Assembly (NCBI RefSeq): GCF_003843835.1
Contig: NZ_RKQL01000008.1
Span: forward strand, 1 to 64,000
Direction: 5' to 3'
Length of the DNA: 64,000 bases
Source: Tibeticola sediminis
GTDB taxonomy: Bacteria; Pseudomonadota; Gammaproteobacteria; Burkholderiales; Burkholderiaceae_C
Part shown: piece by piece, positions 8,363 through 18,319 of the stretch
Layout: each line of letters opens with the position of its first letter
Numbering within the stretch: position 1 is the stretch's first letter
The notes under the pieces: model-generated
The model's input: the letters and a program-made list of their open reading frames with translations, nothing else
What the model was told of the DNA's origin: nothing
The model's database searches: none
Made by a program: the position numbers and the translations under genes

Positions 8363-9110
8363 TGTCCAGCAGCGCGTCGATCACCGCGAGGCTGTAGGGG
8401 CTCGCCACCGTGCGCACGAAGCGCATGAAATCGGCGTGCGCGGCGTCGTCCGCCCGGTCTGAAATCGTGCGCACCACCGCGAGCGGCACGCGGCAGTCGT
8501 GGCAGACCTGGGCGAAGGCTGCGCCCTCCATCTCCACCGCCAGCGCATCGGGCAGCGCGCGCTGCAAGGCCCGGCTTTCCTCGGCGGTGGAGACGAAGCG
8601 GTCGCCACTGATCAGCAGCCCCTGATGCAGGCGCGGCCTTCCGAGCCCCAGCGCTTGCAGCGCGTCGGCCAAGCCGTGGCGCCCGAGGTTCTCGAGCGCC
8701 GCGCCGGCGGCCGCGCACAGCGCATCGGTCCAAGCCGCATCGGCCTCGTAGCGGGCACGGCCGTGCCCCGGCACGACGTATTTTGGAAAAATCGGCGAGG
8801 CGTCGAGGTCGTGCTGCAGAAAAGACCGTGCCACGACCACGTCGCCCACCCGAACGCCTGCGCCCAAACCGCCCGCCACCCCGGTGAACACGATCGCGCG
8901 CGCCCGGCAGTGCTCGGCCAACAAGACCGCCGTCGTCGCCGCCGCGACCTTGCCGATCCCCGACAGTGTGGCCACCACCGGCAGGCCATCCCAATGGCCG
9001 TGCAGAAAATCGCGCCCGGCCACGCGCTCCACCCGCGCATCGGGCAGACGGGCGAGCACCGCGTCGAGTTCTTCGCGCATCGCGCTGACCAGGGCAATCG
9101 GTCGGTTCAT
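8337..9110 (-). CDS. mtnN: 5'-methylthioadenosine/S-adenosylhomocysteine nucleosidase
   Basis: Predicted 257-residue phosphorylase-fold enzyme that hydrolyses MTA, SAH and 5'-deoxyadenosine, feeding methionine salvage and autoinducer-2 synthesis. Family motifs are IALVSAMREELDAVL at the start, VFTGVAGGLGAGVRVGDVV, the purine/ribose segment ALAVEMEGAAFAQVC and VVRTISDRADD. It is about 25 residues longer than the E. coli enzyme; the final ~8 residues (ending NSAH) are encoded by the dispersed repeat at 8293-8362. The start at 9110 is the ATG directly before the first beta strand. Confidence 0.9.
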   Translation of the reverse strand: MNRPIALVSAMREELDAVLARLPDARVERVAGRDFLHGHWDGLPVVATLSGIGKVAAATTAVLLAEHCRARAIVFTGVAGGLGAGVRVGDVVVARSFLQHDLDASPIFPKYVVPGHGRARYEADAAWTDALCAAAGAALENLGRHGLADALQALGLGRPRLHQGLLISGDRFVSTAEESRALQRALPDALAVEMEGAAFAQVCHDCRVPLAVVRTISDRADDAAHADFMRFVRTVASPYSLAVIDALLDNIKNNSAH

Positions 9111-9151
9111 GGGTCTGAGCGGCTCTATGGAACGTCGGAATTTGTGGAAGG

Positions 9152-9182
9152 CAAAAAGGCAACAGGCCGCCGAAGCGGCCTG
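9152..9182 (-). terminator. Rho-independent terminator of fadD
   Basis: On the minus strand CAGGCCGC, a TTCG loop and GCGGCCTG form an eight-pair stem followed by TTGCCTTTTTG. It sits about 50 bases downstream of the fadD stop and upstream of mtnN. Confidence 0.8.
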
Positions 9183-9229
9183 CCGATGCTGCCACAAGCC
9201 CGCGCCCGTCTGGGCGCAGTGGAGCGCGG

Positions 9230-10906
9230 TCAGCGCTTGTCGCGCAGCTCGCGCCGCAGGATCTTGCCCACCGGCGTCTTGGGCAGTTCTGTCCGGAATT
9301 CGATGATCTTCGGCTGCTTGTAGCCGGTGAGGTTGTCGCGGCAGAACGCGCGCACCGCGGCTTCGGTCAACGCCGGGTCCTTCTTGACGATCACGAGCTT
9401 GACCGCTTCGCCCGATTTCTCATCAGGAATGCCGACCGCCGCGCATTCGAGCACGCCCGGACATTCGGCCACCGTTTCCTCGATCTCGTTGGGGTAGACG
9501 TTGAAACCGCTGACCAGAATCATGTCCTTTTTGCGGTCGACGATGCGGAAATAGCCGCGCTCGTCCATCACGCCGATGTCGCCGGTGCGGAAGTAGCCGT
9601 CGGCGGTCATCACCTTGGCCGTCTCGTCGGGCCGCTGCCAGTAGCCCGCCATGACCTGCGGCCCACGGATCGCAATCTCGCCGGGCTGCCCCGGCGGCAC
9701 CTCATGGCCCTCGTCGTCGAGCAGCTTGATGTCGGTGCTGGGCAGCGGCACGCCGATCGTGCCGGTGAATTCGGTGCTGGTGACCGGGTTGCAGCAGGCC
9801 GAGGGGCTGGTCTCGGACAAGCCATAACCCTCGCAAATCGGGCAGCCGGTCTTCTCCAGCCACAGCCGCGCCACCGCGCTCTGCACCGCCGTTCCGCCGC
9901 CGAGCGAGACTTTGAGGTGCGACCAGTCCACTTTGTTGAAGTCGGGGTGGTTGGCCAGCGCATTGAACAAGGTGTTGACCGCGGGGAAGCTGTGCACCTT
10001 GTGTTTGGACAGCTCCTGCAGCACCGCGGGAATGTCGCGCGGATTCGGAATCAGCACCAGCTTGCCGCCCGTGCGCATGGTCAGCATCATGCCCACGGTG
10101 AAGGCGAAGATGTGATAGAGCGGCAAGGCGCACACGGTGGTGGGCTGCTCGCCCTTCGGAATCTTGTCCATCACCGGCTGGTTCCAGGCTTCGGACTGCA
10201 GCACGTTGGCGATGATGTTGCGATGCAGCAGCGCCGCACCCTTCGAGACGCCGGTCGTGCCACCGGTGTACTGCAGCACCGCGACGTCGTCGGGGCCAAT
10301 GGAAGGCGCTTTGAAGGGGGCACGGGTGCCGCGCGCGATCGCGTCGTTGAACCGCACCGCCTGCGGCAGGTTGAACGGCGGCACCATCTTGCGGCGATTG
10401 CGGATCACATAGTTGACGATGGCACCCTTGACCAGGCCCAGCATGTCGCCGAACGCGCACAGCACCACATGCTTGACCTCGGTGTGCCCGATGCACTGCT
10501 CCAGCGTGTGCGCGAAGTTTTCGATGATGACGATGGCCTTGGCGCCCGAGTCTTTGAGCTGATGCTCGAGCTCGCGCGGCGTATAGAGCGGGTTGACGTT
10601 GACGACGATCAGGCCCGCGCGCAGGATGGCTGCCACCGCCACCGGGTACTGCGGCACGTTGGGCATCATGATCGCCACGCGGTCGCCTTTGACCAGCCCC
10701 AGGCTCTGGAAGTACGCCGCCAGCGCCTGGCTCAAGGAATCGACCTGGGCATAGGTGATGTCCTTGCCCATGAAGCTGTAGGCCACGCGATCGGCGTACT
10801 TGCGAAAGCTCTCTTCCATGAGCTCGACCAGCGATCGGTAGACGCTCGGATCGATCTCGGCGGGAACGCCCGGGGGGTAGCTTTGTAGCCAGATGCGGTC
10901 GGTCAT
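9230..10906 (-). CDS. fadD: Long-chain fatty acid-CoA ligase
   Basis: Predicted 558-residue adenylate-forming enzyme that activates fatty acids to acyl-CoA for beta-oxidation. The AMP-binding P-loop is VLQYTGGTTGVSKGA. The A5 region is EGYGLSETSP, the A7 motif is GYFRTGDIGV and the fatty-acyl-CoA synthetase signature continues as FRIVDRKKDMILVSGFNVYP. The catalytic lysine region is TPVGKILRREL at the C-terminus. Length and the N-terminal SYPPGVPAEIDP match E. coli FadD. It is apparently monocistronic, with a terminator at 9152-9182. Confidence 0.95.
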   Translation of the reverse strand: MTDRIWLQSYPPGVPAEIDPSVYRSLVELMEESFRKYADRVAYSFMGKDITYAQVDSLSQALAAYFQSLGLVKGDRVAIMMPNVPQYPVAVAAILRAGLIVVNVNPLYTPRELEHQLKDSGAKAIVIIENFAHTLEQCIGHTEVKHVVLCAFGDMLGLVKGAIVNYVIRNRRKMVPPFNLPQAVRFNDAIARGTRAPFKAPSIGPDDVAVLQYTGGTTGVSKGAALLHRNIIANVLQSEAWNQPVMDKIPKGEQPTTVCALPLYHIFAFTVGMMLTMRTGGKLVLIPNPRDIPAVLQELSKHKVHSFPAVNTLFNALANHPDFNKVDWSHLKVSLGGGTAVQSAVARLWLEKTGCPICEGYGLSETSPSACCNPVTSTEFTGTIGVPLPSTDIKLLDDEGHEVPPGQPGEIAIRGPQVMAGYWQRPDETAKVMTADGYFRTGDIGVMDERGYFRIVDRKKDMILVSGFNVYPNEIEETVAECPGVLECAAVGIPDEKSGEAVKLVIVKKDPALTEAAVRAFCRDNLTGYKQPKIIEFRTELPKTPVGKILRRELRDKR

Positions 10907-11030
10907 AAAAGGTCAACTCCGTGGAAGATCCGCCGCAGGCGCGGCGTACAAATGGAAACAGCCGCCATTCTGTCGTGAAACTGACAGCTCGGCGGCTGTG
11001 TTTTCCCTAGGCAAACCTAGAGAGGCGGCT

Positions 11031-11052
11031 CGAAAATCCCCCGAATCGGGGC
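11031..11052 (-). terminator. Possible terminator downstream of pntB
   Basis: CCCC/GGGG arms around a GATTC loop are followed on the minus strand by GATTTTC, about 50 bases past the pntB stop. The stem is short, so this is a weak call. The 10907-11103 gap also must carry the fadD promoter, which I cannot place. Confidence 0.4.
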
Positions 11053-11103
11053 AAAGTCGAAGCCATGCCCATCAAAGCGGACACGGATGGGTCCGGCCCT
11101 GCT

Positions 11104-12516
11104 TCAGCCTTTGAGCGCGACGAAAACCTCGTCGAGCATCTTCTTGGCATCGCCAAAGAGCATGCGGGTGTTGTCTTTGTAAAACAGCGGGTTGTCGACA
11201 CCCGCATAGCCGGTGGCCATGCTGCGCTTCATCACGATGCAGGTGCGGGCCTTCCAGACCTCGAGCACCGGCATCCCCGCAATCGGGCTGTTCGGGTCTT
11301 CCTGCGCGGCCGGGTTCACGATGTCGTTGGCGCCGATGACCATCGCGACGTCCGCATCGCTGAACTCATCATTGATCTCGTCCATCTCGAAGACGATGTC
11401 GTACGGCACCTTGGCCTCGGCCAGCAGCACGTTCATGTGGCCCGGCATGCGGCCCGCCACGGGGTGGATCGCGAAGCGCACGTTCACCCCCCGCTCGCGC
11501 AGCAGCCGCGTAATTTCCGACACCGTGTGCTGGGCCTGGGCCACCGCCATGCCATAGCCCGGAACGATGATGACGTTCTTGGCTTCGCGCAGCAGCTCGG
11601 CCGTCTCGACCGCGCTGATCGGATGCACCTCGCCGCCCACCGCCGCACCCGCCCCTTGCGGTTTTTGCTCGGTGCTGCCAAAGCCCCCGGCAATCACGCT
11701 GATGAAGCTGCGGTTCATCGCGTTGCACATGATGTAACTCAGGATCGCGCCCGACGAGCCGACCAGAGCGCCCGTGACGATCAGCAAGTCGTTCGAGAGC
11801 ATGAAGCCCGTCGCCGCCGCCGCCCAGCCCGAGTAGCTGTTGAGCATCGACACCACGACCGGCATGTCGGCGCCGCCGATCGCCATCACCATGTGCACGC
11901 CAAAGAGCAGCGCCACGGCCGTCATGATGGCCAGCGGCACCAGGCCCTGCTCCACGGTTTCGGTCTGCAGATAGGCGCGACCAAACCACAGCACCAGCAG
12001 CAAACCGGCCAGATTCAGCCAATGGCGGGCCGGCAGCAGCAAGGGTTTGCCGCCGATGCGGCCCGAGAGCTTGCCGAACGCCACGAGCGAGCCCGAGAAC
12101 GTGACTGCCCCGATGAAGATGCCGATGTAGATCTCGAGCTCATGCACGGTGCGCGCCGCCCCGGTGTACGCACCGATGGCGGTCGGATCGATCGCGGTGG
12201 CGTAACCGACCAGCACCGCGGCCAAGCCCACCATGCTGTGCATCAAGGCCACGAGTTCGGGCATTTGCGTCATCTGCACGGTCCGGGCGGCATAGAGGCC
12301 GACCGCCCCGCCAAGCAGCATGGCAGCAATGATCCAGGGCAGCCCTTGCGCCGTGACCGCAGGGCCGAACACGGTGGCCAGAACGGCCAGCGCCATGCCG
12401 ACCATGCCGTAGAGATTGCCCCGGCGTGCCGTCTCCTGATTGGACAGGCCCCCGAGGCTGAGGATGAAGAGAATCGTCGCTCCGATGTAGGCGACGGCGG
12501 TCAGACTGGTGGACAT
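11104..12516 (-). CDS. pntB: NAD(P) transhydrogenase subunit beta
   Basis: Predicted 470-residue inner-membrane subunit. Residues 1-270 hold about eight to nine membrane helices forming the proton channel. The soluble domain III binds NADP(H), with [18 protein letters not shown] (dinucleotide fold), [38 protein letters not shown] and a C-terminal DAKKMLDE. It works with PntA to reduce NADP+ with NADH at the expense of the proton gradient. It lies 13 bases downstream of pntA. Confidence 0.97.
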   Translation of the reverse strand: MSTSLTAVAYIGATILFILSLGGLSNQETARRGNLYGMVGMALAVLATVFGPAVTAQGLPWIIAAMLLGGAVGLYAARTVQMTQMPELVALMHSMVGLAAVLVGYATAIDPTAIGAYTGAARTVHELEIYIGIFIGAVTFSGSLVAFGKLSGRIGGKPLLLPARHWLNLAGLLLVLWFGRAYLQTETVEQGLVPLAIMTAVALLFGVHMVMAIGGADMPVVVSMLNSYSGWAAAATGFMLSNDLLIVTGALVGSSGAILSYIMCNAMNRSFISVIAGGFGSTEQKPQGAGAAVGGEVHPISAVETAELLREAKNVIIVPGYGMAVAQAQHTVSEITRLLRERGVNVRFAIHPVAGRMPGHMNVLLAEAKVPYDIVFEMDEINDEFSDADVAMVIGANDIVNPAAQEDPNSPIAGMPVLEVWKARTCIVMKRSMATGYAGVDNPLFYKDNTRMLFGDAKKMLDEVFVALKG

Positions 12517-12529
12517 GCGTCGTCTCCTC

Positions 12530-14146
12530 TTATTTGCGGAACATCGCCAGCATGCGCTGGGTCACGGCGAAGCCGCCGAACATGTTGATGGCCGTGAGCA
12601 CGACCGCAGCCGCAGCCAGCCACCGGATCCAGTCGTCGGGCCGCTCGGGCGCGCCGGTCGGAGAGATTTGCACGAGCGCGCCGATCACGATGATGCTGCT
12701 GATGGCATTGGTCACGCTCATGAGCGGCGTGTGCAGCGCGGGCTTGACGTTCCAGACCACCATATAGCCCACGAAGCAGGCGAGCACGAACACCGTGAAG
12801 TGCGACAGGAACTCGGGCGGCGCGTAGCGCCCGATCAGCCAGAACAACACGGCCGCGACCGCCGCCAGCACTGCCAGGCGCGTGGCCGGCAGCGGGCCTG
12901 AGACCTCCCCGTGGGCGGCGGCTTTCTTGGCCGCCGCGGCCGGCGCCACGGCCGGTTTGGCGGCAGCCGGGGGCAGCTTCGGGGGCGGCGCGGGCCACGT
13001 GATCTCGCCGTCCTTGATGACGGTGAGGCCACGGATGGCATCGTCTTCCATGTTGATGTGGATGACGCCGTCCTTGGTCTTGCACAGCTCCTCGGTCAGG
13101 CGCAGCAGGTTCGTGGCGTACAAGGTGCTCGACTGCTTGGCCAAACGCGACGGCAGATCGGTGTAGCCGACGATGGTCACCCCGTGGCGCACCACGGCCT
13201 CGCCGGGAACGGTCAGCTCACAGTTGCCCCCCTGCTCGGCTGCCATGTCCACGATCACGCTGCCGGGCTTCATGGTCTGCACCATCTCGGCGGTGATGAG
13301 TTTGGGCGCAGGCTTGCCCGGAATCAGCGCTGTGGTGATGATGATGTCGACCTCGCGCGCCTGCTTGGCGTACATCTCACGCTGCGCTTGCTGGAAGCCC
13401 TCGCTCATGACCTTGGCGTAACCGCCGCCGCCCGAGCCTTCTTCCTCATAGTCGACCTTGACGAATTCGCCCCCGAGCGAAACGACCTGATCGGCCACCT
13501 CACTGCGGGTGTCGTTCGCGCGCACGATCGCGCCCAAGCCCACGGCCGTGCCGATGGCCGCCAGGCCCGCCACCCCGGCGCCGGCGACGAACACCTTGGC
13601 CGGCGGAACCTTGCCCGCAGCGGTGATCTGGCCGTTGAAAAAGCGGCCAAAGACGTAAGCGGCCTCGATCACGGCGCGGTAGCCGCTGACGCCGGCCATC
13701 GAGGTCAGCGCGTCCATCTTCTGCGCGCGGCTCAGCGTGCGCGGCAGGCAGTCCATTGCCAGCACCGTGACTTTTTGGGCGGCGAGCTGCTGCATCAGCT
13801 CGGGGTGCTGCGCGGGCCAGATGAAGCCGATGAGCGTCTGCCCGGCGTGCATGCGCGCGACTTCCTCGGCGCTGGGCGGACGAACCTTGAAGACGATGTC
13901 GGCACGCTGCCAAAGCGCCGCTGCGTCCGGGGCGATCTCGGCACCGACCGCGCGATAGGCCTCGTCGCTGAACGACGCCGCGGCACCCGCGCCCGATTCG
14001 ACGCAGACGGAAAAGCCGAGCTTGCGCAGCCGCTCGACGATTTCGGGCACGGTGGCCACGCGTTTCTCACCGGGATAGACCTCGCGCGGAACGCCGATGC
14101 ATTGCGCCGCAGGCGCGGCCGCCGGGGGGGTAGCCTCGGATGACAT
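12530..14146 (-). CDS. pntA: NAD(P) transhydrogenase subunit alpha (fused alpha1-alpha2)
   Basis: Predicted 538-residue protein. Residues 15-390 form the NAD(H)-binding domain I of the alanine dehydrogenase/PNT family ([44 protein letters not shown]). A proline/alanine-rich linker leads to four C-terminal membrane helices ([20 protein letters not shown] onwards). Many alphaproteobacteria split this into PntAA and PntAB; here it is a single E. coli-like chain. The start at 14146 is supported by GAGGAGG upstream. Confidence 0.95.
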   Translation of the reverse strand: MSSEATPPAAAPAAQCIGVPREVYPGEKRVATVPEIVERLRKLGFSVCVESGAGAAASFSDEAYRAVGAEIAPDAAALWQRADIVFKVRPPSAEEVARMHAGQTLIGFIWPAQHPELMQQLAAQKVTVLAMDCLPRTLSRAQKMDALTSMAGVSGYRAVIEAAYVFGRFFNGQITAAGKVPPAKVFVAGAGVAGLAAIGTAVGLGAIVRANDTRSEVADQVVSLGGEFVKVDYEEEGSGGGGYAKVMSEGFQQAQREMYAKQAREVDIIITTALIPGKPAPKLITAEMVQTMKPGSVIVDMAAEQGGNCELTVPGEAVVRHGVTIVGYTDLPSRLAKQSSTLYATNLLRLTEELCKTKDGVIHINMEDDAIRGLTVIKDGEITWPAPPPKLPPAAAKPAVAPAAAAKKAAAHGEVSGPLPATRLAVLAAVAAVLFWLIGRYAPPEFLSHFTVFVLACFVGYMVVWNVKPALHTPLMSVTNAISSIIVIGALVQISPTGAPERPDDWIRWLAAAAVVLTAINMFGGFAVTQRMLAMFRK

Positions 14147-14274
14147 GGGGATTCCTCCTCGTGTGGGTGTTCTCGTCGGGCCGAGCCTCTGCCCACGCCG
14201 CAGCGCGGGCGACCGCCCAACGCGGGGGAGCTTAACGGAAAAACGGCAAGCCACGCGCGTCCGATAATCGAGGC

Positions 14275-14766
14275 ATGACTCAAACCCGATGGAAACCCAG
14301 TGTCACGGTGGCGGCGATCATCGAGCGCGACGGCCGCTATTTGCTCGTCGAGGAACACACGCCCGAAGGGCTGCGGCTCAACAATGCGGCGGGCCATCTC
14401 GAGCCGGGCGAGTCGCCGATCGAAGCCTGCGCGCGCGAGGCGCTGGAGGAAACCGGCTACGCCTTCGAGCCGACCGGAGTGCTCGGCGTGTATCTGTCGC
14501 GCTTTCAGCGCCCGAGCACGGGCGAGGACATCACGTACCTGCGACTCGCTTTCTGCGGCAGGCTGGGCGCGCACGATACCGCACGCGCGCTGGATCACGG
14601 CATCGTACGCACGCTGTGGATGACCCCTGAGGAAGTGCGCGCGAGCGCGCCGCGGCATCGCAGTCCGCTCGTGCTGCGCTGCATCGAGGACCATCTCGCC
14701 GGCCAGCGCTTCGACCTCTCGCTGATCTACACGGACCCGAGCGTCGTGCGGGCTGTGGCCCCATGA
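14275..14766 (+). CDS. nudJ: NUDIX hydrolase, NudJ-like phosphatase
   Basis: Predicted 163-residue enzyme. The NUDIX box is intact, [23 protein letters not shown], with the catalytic REALEE helix within it. The N-terminus [20 protein letters not shown] and the C-terminal [23 protein letters not shown] fit the NudJ subgroup, which releases phosphate from thiamine and nucleotide pyrophosphates. Substrate is inferred from family resemblance only. It is divergent from pntA and overlaps the next gene by four bases (ATGA, 14763-14766). Confidence 0.85.
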   Translation: MTQTRWKPSVTVAAIIERDGRYLLVEEHTPEGLRLNNAAGHLEPGESPIEACAREALEETGYAFEPTGVLGVYLSRFQRPSTGEDITYLRLAFCGRLGAHDTARALDHGIVRTLWMTPEEVRASAPRHRSPLVLRCIEDHLAGQRFDLSLIYTDPSVVRAVAP

Positions 14767-15527
14767 ACGAAACCGCCGGTATCTGGGCACTGCTCGGTCT
14801 GGCCGCCTACGCCGCCGGGGTGCTCAACGCGATCGCGGGCGGCGGCAGCTTTTTGACTTTTCCGGCGTTGGTCTTTGCGGGCATTTCGCCGATTTCGGCC
14901 AACGCGACCAGTGCGGTCGCGGTCAGCCCGGGCTACCTCGGCAGCAGCTTGGGTTTACGGCGTGAACTCGCCCTCGTCCCCTGGCCGCAACTGCGGCGGG
15001 AAATGCTGATTTCGGCGCTCGGTGGCTGGTTCGGCGCGATGCTGTTGCTGGTCACGCCGGCGCGGGTTTTCTCCGGGCTGGTTCCGTGGCTGCTGTTGTT
15101 TGCGACGCTGCTGTTTGCGCTTGGGCCGCGCTGGGTCCGGGTCGGAGCGCCGGCGGCCGATGCGCCGCTGGTGCGCTGGCGCGCGCCCGCGTTGTTTGCG
15201 GTCTCGGTCTACGGGGGTTATTTCAACGGAGGCTTGGGCATCCTCCTGATGGCGCTCTACACGTTGGCCGGCGAATCGCGGCTGCCCGTGGCCAATGCGC
15301 TCAAGAACCTCAATTCATTTCTGCTCTCGCTCCTGTCGGTGGCGGCTTTCGCTTGGGCCGGCGCCATCGCCTGGCCGCAAGCGCTCTGGATGATGGCCGC
15401 CGCCACCCTGGGTGGCTACCATGGCGCCCGCCTGGCGCGCTGGCTGAGCCCGCGCTGGGTTCGGGGCGTCGTCATCATGACCGGTACGGTCATGAGCGTG
15501 GCGTTCTTCGCGCGCAGCTTCGCCTAG
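14763..15527 (+). CDS. TSUP (TauE/SafE) family membrane permease
   Basis: Predicted 254-residue protein with about eight membrane helices and the TSUP repeat signatures NAIAGGGSFLTFPAL near the N-terminus and YGGYFNGGLGILLMALY in the second half. Family members move sulfite, sulfonates or sulfoacetate, or are of unknown specificity. A sulfur anion would fit other genes in the window, but nothing adjacent confirms it. It is translationally coupled to nudJ. Confidence 0.85.
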   Translation: MNETAGIWALLGLAAYAAGVLNAIAGGGSFLTFPALVFAGISPISANATSAVAVSPGYLGSSLGLRRELALVPWPQLRREMLISALGGWFGAMLLLVTPARVFSGLVPWLLLFATLLFALGPRWVRVGAPAADAPLVRWRAPALFAVSVYGGYFNGGLGILLMALYTLAGESRLPVANALKNLNSFLLSLLSVAAFAWAGAIAWPQALWMMAAATLGGYHGARLARWLSPRWVRGVVIMTGTVMSVAFFARSFA

Positions 15528-15600
15528 CGCGGCCGTCGCTGCCCAACCCGGCCGTTCTCGTCGACAATTGGGGTTTTTCCACTTCAACCAAGGCTCTCTG

Positions 15601-16071
15601 ATGAACATCGCCCCCAATGCCGTCGTCACGCTCGGCTACCGCGTGACCAACCTCGAGGGCGACCTCATCGACCCCGGTGCGCAGCCGCTGCGCTATCTGC
15701 ACGGCCACAACGGCCTGTTTGCGAAGCTCGAAGCAGCGCTCGAAGGCAAAACCGTCGGCGACGCAGTCGAGGTCACGCTCGCGCCCGAAGAAGCCTTCGG
15801 CCCGCACAACGAGGATCTGGTCTTCGTGGAACCGCTCGAGCGCCTGCCCGAAGGCGTCCAGGTCGGTACGCAGCTCGAAGCCCGAGGCCCCGAAGGCGCC
15901 CGTCTGCTGACGGTGACGCGCATCGAGTCCGGCCATGCCGAGCTCGACGCCAACCATCCCCTGGCCGGCATGGACCTGGTGTTCTCCTGCACCGTCAACG
16001 AGGTTCGCCCCGCCAGCGAGGAAGAACTCGCACATGGCCATGCGCACGGCCCAGAAGGTCACGAGCACTAA
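15601..16071 (+). CDS. slyD: FKBP-type peptidyl-prolyl isomerase, SlyD-like
   Basis: Predicted 156-residue cytoplasmic prolyl isomerase/chaperone. The FKBP part begins VTLGYRVTNLEGDLID and has PLRYLHGHNGLFAKLEAALEG. The insert-in-flap domain follows, with VEVTLAPEEAFGPHN and LDANHPLAGMDLVFSCTV. The short histidine-rich tail GHAHGPEGHEH suggests nickel or zinc binding as in SlyD, although it is shorter than in E. coli. The stop codon TAA (16069-16071) abuts the family-A element that starts there. Confidence 0.88.
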   Translation: MNIAPNAVVTLGYRVTNLEGDLIDPGAQPLRYLHGHNGLFAKLEAALEGKTVGDAVEVTLAPEEAFGPHNEDLVFVEPLERLPEGVQVGTQLEARGPEGARLLTVTRIESGHAELDANHPLAGMDLVFSCTVNEVRPASEEELAHGHAHGPEGHEH

Positions 16072-16234
16072 GGCAACGCTGAACAAGTCCCTCGCGCGTC
16101 GCGCATCCCGGCTGCGGGCGGTCTCGTCGAAAGCAAATCCTCGCCATAGCTTCGGCTGTGGCTGCGATTTGCGCCTCGCATCCCATCCCGCGGCCGGGCG
16201 CGCGCCATCACGGGGACTGATTCAGCGTTGCCCT
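16071..16234. repeat. Family-A inverted-terminal-repeat element, copy 2 (inverted)
   Basis: Ends are AGGCAACGCTGAACAAGTCC and GGACTGATTCAGCGTTGCCC. Relative to copies 1, 3 and 4 the interior is reversed: its reverse complement contains GATGGCGCGCGCCCGG, GAGGCGCAAATCGCAGCC, the loop, GCTATGGCGAGGATTTGC and GACCGCCCGCAGCCGGGATG. The left end begins at the final base of the slyD stop codon. Between 16235 and 16350 I see no other feature before mnmA. Confidence 0.85.
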
Positions 16235-16350
16235 AAGCATCAGCTGCCGAGAGGGCGCGCGTCCTCGAGGGAGCGGGTTCAGCCTGGCCCTCATTGCCCG
16301 CCTAGGCCGGGCCGGGGCGGGCCCCCGCTCGGTTTGTCGTTGTCTTTCCC

Positions 16351-17484
16351 ATGAGCGAACGTCTCGAAACGCATCGCGTCGTCGTCGGCCTCTCGGGCGG
16401 CGTGGATTCGGCCGTCAGCGCCTGGCTGCTCAAGCAGCAAGGGCATGAGGTCGTCGGCATCTTCATGAAAAACTGGGAGGATGACGACGACAGCGAATAC
16501 TGCTCGAGCCGCCAGGACTGGCTCGACGCCGCCAGCGTTGCTGACGTGCTGGGCATCGAGATCGAACATGTCAATTTCGCCGCCGAGTACAAAGACCGGG
16601 TCTTCGCCGAGTTTCTGCGCGAATACCAGGCCGGGCGCACGCCCAACCCGGACATTCTCTGCAACGCCGAGATCAAGTTCAAAGCCTTCCTCGACCACGC
16701 CATGCGGCTGGGCGCGGAGAAAATCGCCACCGGCCATTACGCCCGCGTGCGGCGCAACCCCGCCACGGGGCGCCATGAACTGCTCAAGGGCCTCGACCCC
16801 AACAAGGACCAAAGCTACTTCCTGCACCGCCTGAACCAGGCGCAACTGGCGAAAACGCTGTTTCCGGTCGGGGAATTGCACAAGACCGAGGTGCGGCGCA
16901 TCGCCTCGGAAATCGGCCTGCCCAATGCGCGCAAGAAGGACAGCACCGGCATCTGCTTCATAGGCGAGCGGCCTTTCCGCGCCTTCCTCAACCGCTACAT
17001 CCAGAGCGCGCCCGGCCCCATCGAGGACGACCAGGGTCGCACCATCGGCGAACACATGGGTCTATCCTTCTACACCCTGGGTCAGCGGCAAGGCTTGGGC
17101 ATCGGCGGCATCAAGGCGCGCGGAGCGCCGCGCGGCGGCGGCGAACACGCGCCCTGGTTCGTCGCGCGCAAAGACCTCGCGCGCAACACGCTCATCGTGG
17201 TGCAGGGACATGACCATCCCTGGCTGCTCTCTAAACGGCTCACCGCGGCCGACGCGAGTTGGTGTGCCGGCGAGCCACCGGCCCCGGGCCGCTACGCCGC
17301 CAAGACCCGCTACCGCCAGGCCGACAGCGCTTGTGCATACGCAGCCAGCGACGAAGCCGGCACTCGCTTCTCTTTGAGTTTCGACGAGCCGCAATGGGCG
17401 GTGACACCAGGCCAGAGTGCGGTGCTCTACGACGGCGAGGTCTGCCTAGGGGGTGGCGTCATCGACGGCAATGGCGCGGGTTGA
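16351..17484 (+). CDS. mnmA: tRNA-specific 2-thiouridylase MnmA
   Basis: Predicted 377-residue enzyme that thiolates U34 of tRNA-Lys, -Glu and -Gln using sulfur relayed by the Tus/IscS system. The PP-loop is [17 protein letters not shown] (residues 11-27). The catalytic cysteines are C104 ([13 protein letters not shown]) and C202 ([12 protein letters not shown]). The interdomain segment [12 protein letters not shown] and the C-terminal beta domain are complete. It stands alone, after a repeat element. Confidence 0.97.
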   Translation: MSERLETHRVVVGLSGGVDSAVSAWLLKQQGHEVVGIFMKNWEDDDDSEYCSSRQDWLDAASVADVLGIEIEHVNFAAEYKDRVFAEFLREYQAGRTPNPDILCNAEIKFKAFLDHAMRLGAEKIATGHYARVRRNPATGRHELLKGLDPNKDQSYFLHRLNQAQLAKTLFPVGELHKTEVRRIASEIGLPNARKKDSTGICFIGERPFRAFLNRYIQSAPGPIEDDQGRTIGEHMGLSFYTLGQRQGLGIGGIKARGAPRGGGEHAPWFVARKDLARNTLIVVQGHDHPWLLSKRLTAADASWCAGEPPAPGRYAAKTRYRQADSACAYAASDEAGTRFSLSFDEPQWAVTPGQSAVLYDGEVCLGGGVIDGNGAG

Positions 17485-17554
17485 GCAAGATCAAACGGAC
17501 GACCTAGGGTTTTCACTAAAATCGCGCGGTTTCTGGCTCCACCCACCGCCCATC

Positions 17555-17884
17555 ATGAACACCGCCGCATCCCCCGCCTGCACCGTCTCGCCCGAAGCTG
17601 CTTCCCGGGCTTTCCGCCGTCAACTGGTGCTGATGGCCACGCTGGGCACCTTCGTGCCGCTGGCCGTGTTGAGCCTGCTCTACACGCTGGCCCCACTGCC
17701 GCTGACGGCCCAGGCTGCCTCGATGCTGCGCGCCGCCAACGGCATCGCGGCGGTGGTCATCGGGCTCAACGCGCTCGCGGTCGCCGCGCTGGCGCTGGCT
17801 CGGACTTGGTTCATGCGCCGCGGGCTGGTCAGGCCCGCCGTGTGGCATCCGGTGCAAGTCGTGGGCCGCGGCGAATCGGCCTGA
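17555..17884 (+). CDS. Small two-helix membrane protein, unrecognised
   Basis: Predicted 109-residue protein with two hydrophobic segments (about residues 29-51, VLMATLGTFVPLAVLSLLYT; and 62-85, IAAVVIGLNALAVAALALA), a basic loop and a short polar tail. I do not recognise a family. The ATG at 17555 is preferred over upstream starts, which would overlap mnmA. A rho-independent terminator follows 20 bases after the stop, which supports it being a real transcription unit end. Confidence 0.6.
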   Translation: MNTAASPACTVSPEAASRAFRRQLVLMATLGTFVPLAVLSLLYTLAPLPLTAQAASMLRAANGIAAVVIGLNALAVAALALARTWFMRRGLVRPAVWHPVQVVGRGESA

Positions 17885-17904
17885 GGCTTTGCATCGAGCC
17901 CGCC

Positions 17905-17931
17905 AAGCCCGCTGACGCGGGCTTTGTTTTT
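17905..17931 (+). terminator. Rho-independent terminator after the small membrane protein
   Basis: AAGCCCGC, a TGAC loop and GCGGGCTT form an eight-pair stem followed by TGTTTTTG. The following TTTTTGATAGC is also the end motif of the TGCTAT-family dispersed repeat. Confidence 0.85.
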
Positions 17932-17967
17932 GATAGCAACATCCGACCATTCCACGGTGGCGTTCGC

Positions 17968-18212
17968 TTGAACCTAAATCCGGCAGTTGGGCGCGCCCGG
18001 GCGGTCCGTCATCGGGCACGCGGGCAAGGCGCAAACCACAGCCATGGCGGGCGCCATGGCGAGGATTTGCAACGCTGCCCCCGGGCCCGAGGGCGGCTCG
18101 AACGGGTGCGCAGCGCTCACCCAAGCGGTGAACGGCCTCCGCACCGAAACTTGTTGAAACATCAACACCTTGCTTTTCGCGAGTAGCGGTCAACTGCCGG
18201 ATTTAGGTTGAA
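17968..18212. repeat. Family-B element, complete, 245 bp with 22-bp terminal inverted repeats
   Basis: The left end (17968-17989) and right end (18191-18212) are perfect inverted repeats of 22 bases, beginning TTGAACCTAAATCC and ending GGATTTAGGTTGAA. The interior carries the shared core hairpin (GGCGCAAACC, AGCCATGGC, GCCATGGC, GAGGATTTGC) at about 18029-18072. No transposase or other coding frame lies inside. It fits a MITE-like non-autonomous element. The rest of the 17932-18319 gap has no other feature I can support. Confidence 0.85.
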
Positions 18213-18319
18213 ATTGAGTCCACGACGGCACGGCGACCGGGCCCAGAGGCGGGGAAGACCCTGCGCGCGCCTAGACCGGCGTCGCGGCGCACAATGATGC
18301 ATAGATCGAGGAGTCATCT

